From NCBI GenBank assembly GCA_900551995.1, contig URXW01000037.1, forward strand, positions 1 to 18,249: a stretch of 18,249 bases of DNA. The letters are read 5' to 3'. A program made the position numbers and the translations under genes. Positions 12,899-18,249 of the stretch are shown in pieces; within the stretch, counting starts at the first letter, position 1; the number at the start of each line of letters is the position of its first letter. A model generated the notes under the pieces. It was not told the DNA's origin. It made no database searches and saw only the letters and a list, made by a program, of their open reading frames with translations. Origin of the DNA: an uncultured Eubacteriales bacterium (lineage in GTDB: Bacteria > Bacillota > Clostridia > Oscillospirales > Oscillospiraceae).

Positions 12899-14659
12899 AT
12901 GAAAAGGATCATATCCCTGCTGCTGGCATTGGTGATAGTGATATCCGCCGCCGTTCCCGCCTATGCCACAGGAGACGGTAACTTTGATGGCGGTGGAGGC
13001 AGTATGGGGGACGGCACCAAGACCAACTACTGGAATCCTGGCATGGATGGCGTAAGAGTGTCTATTGTGGATGTGGGTTCCCATTCTGTGGTGCGAACCC
13101 CTATTGACTTAACCAACAAGGTTCCTATAGCAAATATTGCTCACTTCGGAAAGGTGTCCAAGTTGTCTTACAATGCAGGACGAGGATTGTCCGTATCGGT
13201 CAGCGGATATTCCTATCGAAACCCAAGTCAGAGCCTGCCCAAGATCATCTCTACGAGCAGCAGCAAGGCCAGCATTGCTGCCATCCGAAGCTATTTCACC
13301 GATGAACAGGTTATCCGTTCCATTGCTGGATACGCAGGAATTGACTTCGATACGCTCATTGGCGGAGACTACAAGCTGGTAGTAGAGCCGCTGGCCTATC
13401 TTTGCTACAACGGTCAGCAGTTTGCCATGACCGCCACGGAAGCGGCTCTGTATGACCAGGTCGTCAACGGCGATCTCAGAAAGAAGCTGGGTACGCTCAC
13501 CCATAAAAATCTACCGCTGGCGATTTTTCTGGAGGAAGCGGATCTCGGCTACGCCGCATGGTCCGGCAGCCGCACGGATAAGGCGTCCAACGGCGACATC
13601 ATCGCCTCTCTTGGTATTGGCATCGTCCGCTTCAACGAGGTGACCACGCCGCCCGATCCCGGCGAATATGACTACGAATACCGCGTCAACACAGAAGTCA
13701 TCACCTCCGTGGAGGTGCGCGGCGGACAGTCCGACCCGGACAACCCCGTATCGGTACGCTTTAACATTCAGGGAAGAACTTACACTGTCAGCAATGTCTA
13801 CTACCCGGACGGCGACAGCCAGCTGGCATGGGTGCGCTGGCGTACTCCTGCGGAACCCTGCGTCATAACGATTTCCGTCAGCGTGTACGGCGGCGGCTCG
13901 GCGCAGGGCACCATCACCTGCAATATCGTGGATCTGGCCGGCAATGACCCGCCCAATCCCCTGGCAGATGACCGTAATAACGGCTTCAGGCTGGCGTCTG
14001 TTCCAAAAAAGGAGCAGGTGACCTCTGCCTCTTGGGGCATCTGGTCACCGTGGTGGCAGGAGAATTGGGAGTGGGTGGAAAACTGGCAGAAATGCTGGCA
14101 CACAGACCGCTGGACGGATGCGGACGGCAAGACCCACAGGGACCGCTGGTACCATTGGGTGGATAACGGCTGGTGGGAGGACCATGGCTGGTGGGAGTTT
14201 GACTACAACGGCTACTCCGCAAGCCTGACTGCATCCATGCGCATCACACCGGATGAGAAAAGCCCCACGGCGACCGCATCCACGCTGAAAAGCGGCTATG
14301 GCGTTCAGGAGAAGGTGACCGCAAAAGTCACCACAAATCAGAGTGCGGCGGTGACGGCAGCGCAGAATGCCGTGACCTATTTCCCGGAGTTTGGCTATGA
14401 GAGCTATTGGCGGCTGCTGGAGGCGGATATCTCCGGGCGAAGCACGACCTTCCAATTCAAAGCCAATCCCTACAGCACCTACAACCGCCGTACCCACTTC
14501 ACGCCCATCTGGTATCCGGACGGCAGCTATACGCCGTATACCTGGCTCCTGGATTGCTGGACGCCGGCAGGAATGCTCTCCATGAACCTGACGGACCGCG
14601 TCACCATCCGGGGGAATCTCTGGGAGGAGTGGCATATTGCTCCCGCAAAACAACGATAG
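12899..14659 (+). CDS. Large secreted protein with a tryptophan-rich segment
   Basis: A 586-residue protein with a clear signal peptide (KRIISLLLALVIVISAAVPA, cut likely after AYA near residue 23). A Gly-rich stretch follows, then a domain starting NYWNPGMDGVRVSIVD that recalls proteins found with Clostridia secretion clusters (possibly the Athe_2463-type domain, uncertain). Beta-rich segments lie around 255-345. Residues 379-432 hold 15 tryptophans with many Glu, Asp and His. The C-terminal 130 residues are again beta-like. There is no LPXTG, transmembrane anchor or enzyme motif that I can see. ATG 12899 has GGAGG 7 bases upstream; ATG 12893 touches that site. It sits between pilus and T4SS genes, so an adhesin or mating-pair role is plausible but unproved. 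Confidence 0.8.
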   Translation: MKRIISLLLALVIVISAAVPAYATGDGNFDGGGGSMGDGTKTNYWNPGMDGVRVSIVDVGSHSVVRTPIDLTNKVPIANIAHFGKVSKLSYNAGRGLSVSVSGYSYRNPSQSLPKIISTSSSKASIAAIRSYFTDEQVIRSIAGYAGIDFDTLIGGDYKLVVEPLAYLCYNGQQFAMTATEAALYDQVVNGDLRKKLGTLTHKNLPLAIFLEEADLGYAAWSGSRTDKASNGDIIASLGIGIVRFNEVTTPPDPGEYDYEYRVNTEVITSVEVRGGQSDPDNPVSVRFNIQGRTYTVSNVYYPDGDSQLAWVRWRTPAEPCVITISVSVYGGGSAQGTITCNIVDLAGNDPPNPLADDRNNGFRLASVPKKEQVTSASWGIWSPWWQENWEWVENWQKCWHTDRWTDADGKTHRDRWYHWVDNGWWEDHGWWEFDYNGYSASLTASMRITPDEKSPTATASTLKSGYGVQEKVTAKVTTNQSAAVTAAQNAVTYFPEFGYESYWRLLEADISGRSTTFQFKANPYSTYNRRTHFTPIWYPDGSYTPYTWLLDCWTPAGMLSMNLTDRVTIRGNLWEEWHIAPAKQR

Positions 14660-14673
14660 AAACGGAGGAATCT

Positions 14674-15021
14674 ATGAACAACACAAAACGCAATCGCCTT
14701 TGTGCGGCACTGGTGCTGTCCCTGCTGTTGGTCTGCGTGATGGGAACCACGGCCTTCGCTGCCGGTACCGGCGATGTGGCCGGCGCGGTGGAAAGCACAT
14801 GGCAGACGGCATCCGGTCAGATCAAGACCGTGGTGAACAATGTAGTCTTTCCCGCCATCGACCTGATCCTGGCGGTATTCTTCTTCGCCAAACTGGGGAC
14901 GGCCTATTTCGACTTCAGAAAAAGCGGCCAGTTCGAGTGGACGGCGCCCGCCATCCTGTTCGCGTGCCTCGTGTTCACGCTGACGGCTCCGCTGTACATC
15001 TGGCAGATCATCGGGATTTGA
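14674..15021 (+). CDS. DUF3852 protein (VirB2-like candidate)
   Basis: A 115-residue protein with a signal peptide (LVLSLLLVCVMGTTAFAAG, cut likely after AFA near residue 29) and two hydrophobic helices: VFPAIDLILAVFFFAKLGTA and APAILFACLVFTLTAPLYIW, separated by a short polar loop (YFDFRKSGQFEW). Size and layout match the VirB2/TrbC pilin group, and I recall the sequence type as DUF3852. The start ATG follows GGAGG by 6 bases. It lies 14 bases after the secreted protein and upstream of the VirB6-like gene, as expected for a conjugation channel cluster. Confidence 0.72.
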   Translation: MNNTKRNRLCAALVLSLLLVCVMGTTAFAAGTGDVAGAVESTWQTASGQIKTVVNNVVFPAIDLILAVFFFAKLGTAYFDFRKSGQFEWTAPAILFACLVFTLTAPLYIWQIIGI

Positions 15022-15031
15022 GGTATAGGCA

Positions 15032-15457
15032 ATGACTTTTTACGAACAGGAGCTTCGGAAGATCGTTGGAGAGCGGTACCCCGACGCCACTTATGTGGGC
15101 AGAGCCTGCTATGTGCGTCTGAGCGATATGAACCGGGCAAAGATCCAATTTGTCACTGGGATCGTCTCCAATCAGTACAACGCCCTGCAGATGACAATTC
15201 TGAACCGCAGTGAAGGACAGGTGGATACCCTGCGCCTTCGCTTTTCGGATCTGCTGGGGACAAAGATGACCTCAAATCCCAACTTCCGAAATGGTGTAGA
15301 ACCGCACATTTGGGATGACTATGGAAAGGTGAGCTGGTATTTGTATCACCCCACCCGGCAGGACTATGAGGCGCTGTCCGATGCGGTGTCAGACTATCTG
15401 GAGGTATTTCAGGATATGAGCCAGTCCGCTGACCGGGCGTGGGAGCAGACAATGTAA
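15032..15457 (+). CDS. Conserved-looking soluble protein of unknown function
   Basis: A 141-residue protein without signal peptide or membrane helix. It reads as one compact alpha/beta domain: FYEQELRKIVGERYPDATYV, then YVRLSDMNRAKIQFVTGIVS and a C-terminal YEALSDAVSDYLEVFQDMSQ helix. I do not recognise the family. It lies between the VirB2-like and VirB6-like genes, 10 bases after the former, with GAGGTATAGG before the ATG, so it is in the same operon and is probably a cytoplasmic partner or regulator of the channel. Confidence 0.7.
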   Translation: MTFYEQELRKIVGERYPDATYVGRACYVRLSDMNRAKIQFVTGIVSNQYNALQMTILNRSEGQVDTLRLRFSDLLGTKMTSNPNFRNGVEPHIWDDYGKVSWYLYHPTRQDYEALSDAVSDYLEVFQDMSQSADRAWEQTM

Positions 15458-15472
15458 CAAAAGTGTGATTTG

Positions 15473-15497
15473 AAGGCCGTACCAGCTGTACGGCCTT
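15473..15497 (+). terminator. Strong hairpin between the soluble protein and the VirB6-like gene
   Basis: AAGGCCGTAC (15473-15482) pairs perfectly with GTACGGCCTT (15488-15497) around a 5-base loop. Only a short T run follows, so it may be a weak terminator, an RNA-stability element or a processing site within the operon. Confidence 0.5.
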
Positions 15498-15549
15498 TGC
15501 CATATCCCAAAGCAGCTGGTGCGGCCTCACCCGGAGGTGAAACCGATCA

Positions 15550-16449
15550 ATGTTCATTTGGGATTTTGTTGCCGCCAAGGTATTAGGCCAGATCGTGGAC
15601 TGGTTCTACAGTCAGATCGTAGGCTTTCTCGGCAACTTCTTTTCGGAGATGGGAAACATGGGCGCGGAGCTCTTCACCATGGATTGGGTGCAGAGCATCG
15701 TGCTGTTCTTCTCCTATTTGGCATGGGCACTCTACGGCACAGGGCTGGTGGTGGCCTGCTTCGAAACCGGCGTGGAGTATTCCAGCGGGCGGGGCAACAT
15801 CCGCGAGACCGCCCTCAATGCCATCAAGGGCTTTATGGCTGTCAGCCTCTTCACGATTGTTCCGGTCCGGCTTTATGAGCTGTGTGTTTCTCTGCAGGGG
15901 ACCTTCACCGCGGCACTTACCGGCTATGGGACATCCATCGGGGATGTGGCCGGAGAGGTCATGCAGGAGTTCAGCGCCGTGGAATCAATATCCGACCTGA
16001 CGGCAGGGCCGCTGCTGGGCTTCGGCAGCATAACCAGCGGGATCATGATCCTGTTCTGCATCATCCTTATGGCGTATGCGATCATCAAGGTCTTCTTCGC
16101 CAATCTGAAGCGAGGCGGCATCCTGCTCATTCAGATCGCCGTGGGAAGCCTCTATATGTTCAGCGTCCCTCGCGGATATACAGACGGCTTTATCCAATGG
16201 TGCAAGCAGATCATCGGCTTATGCCTGTCGGCGTTCTTGCAGGCGACGATCCTTGTTGCCGGGCTTATGGTGTTCAAGGATCATGCCCTGTTAGGGCTTG
16301 GACTCATGCTCTCCGCCGGTGAGATTCCCCGTATCGCAGGAGCCTTTGGACTGGATACCTCCACCAAGGCAAACCTCATGAGTGCTGTCTATACCGCACA
16401 GGCCGCCGTCAACACCACGCGCACGGTCGTACAGGCGGTGGCGAAATGA
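15550..16449 (+). CDS. VirB6/TrbL-like conjugation membrane protein
   Basis: A 299-residue polytopic membrane protein. Helices are visible at about 47-70, 92-112, 160-183, 188-206 and 220-242. The central SITSGIMILFCIILMAYAII and ANLKRGGILLIQIAVGSLYM segments, with the conserved-looking FIQWCKQIIGLCLSAFLQ, resemble TrbL/VirB6-type proteins of Gram-positive ICEs (I recall DUF6045). VirB6 proteins form part of the inner-membrane channel for DNA in type IV secretion. The start ATG follows GGAGGTG by 10 bases. It overlaps the methyltransferase gene by ATGA, tying DNA modification to the transfer operon. Confidence 0.78.
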   Translation: MFIWDFVAAKVLGQIVDWFYSQIVGFLGNFFSEMGNMGAELFTMDWVQSIVLFFSYLAWALYGTGLVVACFETGVEYSSGRGNIRETALNAIKGFMAVSLFTIVPVRLYELCVSLQGTFTAALTGYGTSIGDVAGEVMQEFSAVESISDLTAGPLLGFGSITSGIMILFCIILMAYAIIKVFFANLKRGGILLIQIAVGSLYMFSVPRGYTDGFIQWCKQIIGLCLSAFLQATILVAGLMVFKDHALLGLGLMLSAGEIPRIAGAFGLDTSTKANLMSAVYTAQAAVNTTRTVVQAVAK

Positions 16450-17138
16450 GCAGACTGACGATGGGCAGCTTGTTCGATGGCATCGGTGGATTCCCTTTGG
16501 CCGCGATCCGCAGTGGCATCACGCCGGTGTGGGCATCGGAGATCGAAGCCTTTCCCATTGAGGTGACAAAGCTACGCTTCCCCGATATGGTTCATGTGGG
16601 CGACATCACAAAGCTGCATGGCGCGGAGCTGCCGCCTGTGGACATCATCTGCGGGGGCAGCCCATGTCAGGATCTGTCTGTTGCCGGCGCAAGGGCAGGT
16701 CTTGCGGGGGCGCGTTCCGGCCTTTTTATGGAGCAGATGCGCGTCGTGCGCGAAATGCGGTTGGCAGAGAAAGCCCGTGGTCGGGAGGGTGTCAACATAC
16801 GGCCACGCTGGATGTGTTGGGAGAATGTGCCGGGTGCTTTTTCAAGCGGGACACCGAAGTACGAGGATTTTCGGATCGTGCTGGAGGAGATCGTGCGGAT
16901 CTGCTTTCCCAATGAGCTTATCCCAAGTCCCTATCCTTACGCATGGCCTGACGCCGGTGAGCTCACGGCAGGCGGTGCGTTTTCTCTTGCATGGCGCTGT
17001 CTGGATGCTCAATTTTGGGGCGTCGCGCAGCGTCGCAAGCGCATTTTTCTCCTTGCTGACTTCGCTGGACCGCTTGCGCCGCAGCTTTTGTTTGATGTAT
17101 TTGGCGAAACGGGAAACTGCGGGAAGGAGGTCACATAG
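16446..17138 (+). CDS. C5 cytosine DNA methyltransferase, N-terminal catalytic part
   Basis: A 230-residue protein with the first half of a cytosine-5 methyltransferase. Motif I is GSLFDGIGGFPLAA (7-20), motif IV is CGGSPCQDLS with the catalytic C74, motif VI is CWENVPGAFSS (ENV at 126-128), and motif VIII is GVAQRRKRIFLLA (192-204). It ends with TAG 26 residues past motif VIII, before any target-recognition region or motifs IX and X, so alone it should not be active. Usual family length is 300 residues or more. The missing C-terminal part seems to be encoded by the next gene, in the same frame, starting at 17139. Start ATG 16446 overlaps the VirB6-like stop. Confidence 0.88.
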   Translation: MSRLTMGSLFDGIGGFPLAAIRSGITPVWASEIEAFPIEVTKLRFPDMVHVGDITKLHGAELPPVDIICGGSPCQDLSVAGARAGLAGARSGLFMEQMRVVREMRLAEKARGREGVNIRPRWMCWENVPGAFSSGTPKYEDFRIVLEEIVRICFPNELIPSPYPYAWPDAGELTAGGAFSLAWRCLDAQFWGVAQRRKRIFLLADFAGPLAPQLLFDVFGETGNCGKEVT

Positions 17139-18249
17139 ATGTACCGATTCGATGCAAACGGGCAGCTGATGATGCTTGAATTGGAAGCAGCCGAAGGGAC
17201 CGGGGCTCCGCCCAAGCGCAGACCGGGCAGGCCGGACTCCGAACTGGTTTCGATTCCGTATTTCCACCTGGATCTGGTATCTGGTTCTGTCGACCTCTTC
17301 GGGCAGCGCCACTGGGAGCTCCGATCTCCATGGCGCAAAGGGAAACGCCCCCTCAATACCGGGGCTGCCCCCCGTCGTCCGATCCGAGTCCCGCTCTCCG
17401 GCATACTGGAGTCAAACCCGGCGCATAAGTATTATCTGTCGAAAGTCGCCTGCATTGGCATCCTGCGCCGCGCCGTTGAGCGCGGAAAGGAGCTGCCCCA
17501 AAAGCTGGAACGGGCATTGAGAATTCAGGCGGGACTCATGCGGCCGGACGGTCAGTCCACCGATCTGGACGCATTCCATATCAACCAGCGAGACGAGGGC
17601 ATCGACCTGCACGGCGTGTCCGGCGCATTGTTGGCAACGACGAATATGCAGATGCAGACCTTCGTGACGCAGCCGGACGATGCTGTGGAGGGCTTTGACG
17701 GCTACAACGGCGACCTGACCGGCGATGTGGCGGCCACGCTCGGCGTCAACTGTGGGATGTCCACCGGCAGAAACGGAGTCATGGCCTTTGCCGCCAATCA
17801 GCGGGACGAGGTGCGCGACCTGCATGATGTAGCGGGCGCGTTGCAAGCAAGTCCGGGAATGAAACAGCAGACCTTCGTGGCTGGTTTTTCTGCCGGGGCA
17901 GGTTCCAGCGCGGGCGGCATTGGATACAACGAATCGGTTGCTCCCACACTCAAGGGCAGCCCCGGAGGGAACTGTATGCCGTCTGTTTTGTGCCTCAACG
18001 ACCAGGGCGGCAGCGTGATGAATTGCTCTGAAAACATATCCGGCACGCTGCGGGCGCAGGAGCACGGACATCAGCCTCTTGTTTACGAAAATCACGGCAT
18101 TGACAGCCGCTACACCGGCCCGCACAAGGTAGCCCCTACCATGTCCGCACGATACGGCACGGGCGGCAACAACGTGCCGCTGGTCGAGCAGGAAGCAGAT
18201 GCCATCTGCATTGCAGGCAATACGGTCGACCGGCAGCCGCAGAACGGCG
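17139..18249 (+). CDS. Probable C-terminal partner of the C5 methyltransferase (partial, runs off window)
   Basis: An open frame of 370 codons with no stop before the window edge. ATG 17139 follows the TAG of the methyltransferase gene directly, with AAGGAGG at 17124-17130 (8-base gap), so it has its own ribosome site. Residues 1-130 carry blocks I recall from phage and ICE proteins beside C5 methyltransferases: YFHLDLVSG, PLNTGAAP, LSGILE, KYYLSKVACIGILRRAVERG. From residue 145 the chain is repetitive, with V(A/S)xTL- or GAL-type units (VAATLG, VAGALQA, VAPTLKG, ISGTLRA, VAPTMSA), as in the target-recognition region of this enzyme group. Motifs IX and X should lie past the window edge. It may also be an independent protein of unknown role. 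Confidence 0.7.
   Translation, partial: MYRFDANGQLMMLELEAAEGTGAPPKRRPGRPDSELVSIPYFHLDLVSGSVDLFGQRHWELRSPWRKGKRPLNTGAAPRRPIRVPLSGILESNPAHKYYLSKVACIGILRRAVERGKELPQKLERALRIQAGLMRPDGQSTDLDAFHINQRDEGIDLHGVSGALLATTNMQMQTFVTQPDDAVEGFDGYNGDLTGDVAATLGVNCGMSTGRNGVMAFAANQRDEVRDLHDVAGALQASPGMKQQTFVAGFSAGAGSSAGGIGYNESVAPTLKGSPGGNCMPSVLCLNDQGGSVMNCSENISGTLRAQEHGHQPLVYENHGIDSRYTGPHKVAPTMSARYGTGGNNVPLVEQEADAICIAGNTVDRQPQNG
17571..17879 (+). repeat. Two-copy 32-residue coding repeat in the methyltransferase C-terminal part
   Basis: Copy A covers 17571-17666 and copy B covers 17784-17879, each 96 bases and in frame. They share AF--NQRDE--DLH-V-GAL-A---M--QTFV, 20 of 32 residues identical. The DNA has diverged more than the protein. 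Confidence 0.75.

Noticed and set aside
14045..14653. A 202-codon - strand open frame opposite the secreted protein gene
   Set aside because: No ribosome site or family resemblance; it mirrors the codon bias of the + strand gene.
17176..17520. A + strand open frame in another phase over the start of the methyltransferase C-terminal gene, suggesting a frameshift
   Set aside because: The frame from 17139 gives family-like blocks in order (FHLDL, LNTG, LSGILE, KYYLS, GILRRA) without interruption, so no frameshift is needed.
1..18249. tRNA, rRNA, CRISPR array, insertion sequence, origin of transfer or attachment site
   Set aside because: I looked for cloverleaf ends, regular direct repeats, transposase motifs and terminal inverted repeats and saw none; an origin of transfer could not be told from other inverted repeats without a relaxase gene nearby.

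Overview
The window looks like the inside of an integrative conjugative element (ICE) from a GC-rich, low-copy Gram-positive gut-type Clostridium relative (Oscillospiraceae/Ruminococcaceae-like). This is inferred from high-GC coding with strong AGGAGG ribosome sites, SpoVG- and Spo0A-C-like small regulators, DUF3849/YodL/DUF4320/DUF6133/DUF6550/DUF3852-type proteins seen in Clostridia ICEs, and the lack of any outer-membrane secretin. No integrase, relaxase, VirB4, VirD4, rRNA, tRNA or CRISPR array lies inside the window, so the ICE assignment rests on gene content.

Region 1 (1-2040) holds two tandem ArdA-family anti-restriction genes on the + strand. They are followed by two small regulators on the - strand: a Spo0A-C-like protein and an XRE repressor. 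Three near-identical 15-bp operators (GAACGG-N3-CCGTTC type) sit around the regulators. Two overlapping divergent promoters share one of these operators. The rightward leader carries an intrinsic terminator and then a hairpin that can hide the next ribosome site.

Region 2 (2041-5237) is a tightly spaced operon: winged-helix protein, D12-class DNA adenine methylase, AbrB/MazE-like protein with a cysteine cluster, DUF3849 protein and YodL-like protein, ending in a terminator. It reads as an establishment and anti-defence module.

Region 3 (5268-12178) starts with SpoVG and continues as a compact, largely overlapping Tad-type pilus cluster: Flp-like pilin, A24 prepilin peptidase, CpaB, CpaE, TadA/CpaF ATPase, TadB, TadC and two TadE/F-like minor pilins. 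The pilin and both minor pilins share an RSGEGY motif directly before their membrane helix.

Region 4 (12276-16449) holds envelope and conjugation-channel genes: a membrane-anchored DUF6550-type protein, a large secreted protein with an extreme tryptophan-rich segment, a DUF3852 (VirB2-like) protein, an unrecognised soluble protein and a VirB6/TrbL-like polytopic membrane protein. The Tad machine therefore runs directly into a type IV secretion cluster.

Region 5 (16446-18249) encodes a C5 cytosine methyltransferase that stops (TAG) straight after motif VIII. A second gene in the same frame begins at the next base with its own good ribosome site and runs off the window. It carries what looks like the C-terminal half, with internal repeats. 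Together the ArdA pair, the Dam-like enzyme and the C5 enzyme give the element several separate means of escaping host restriction.
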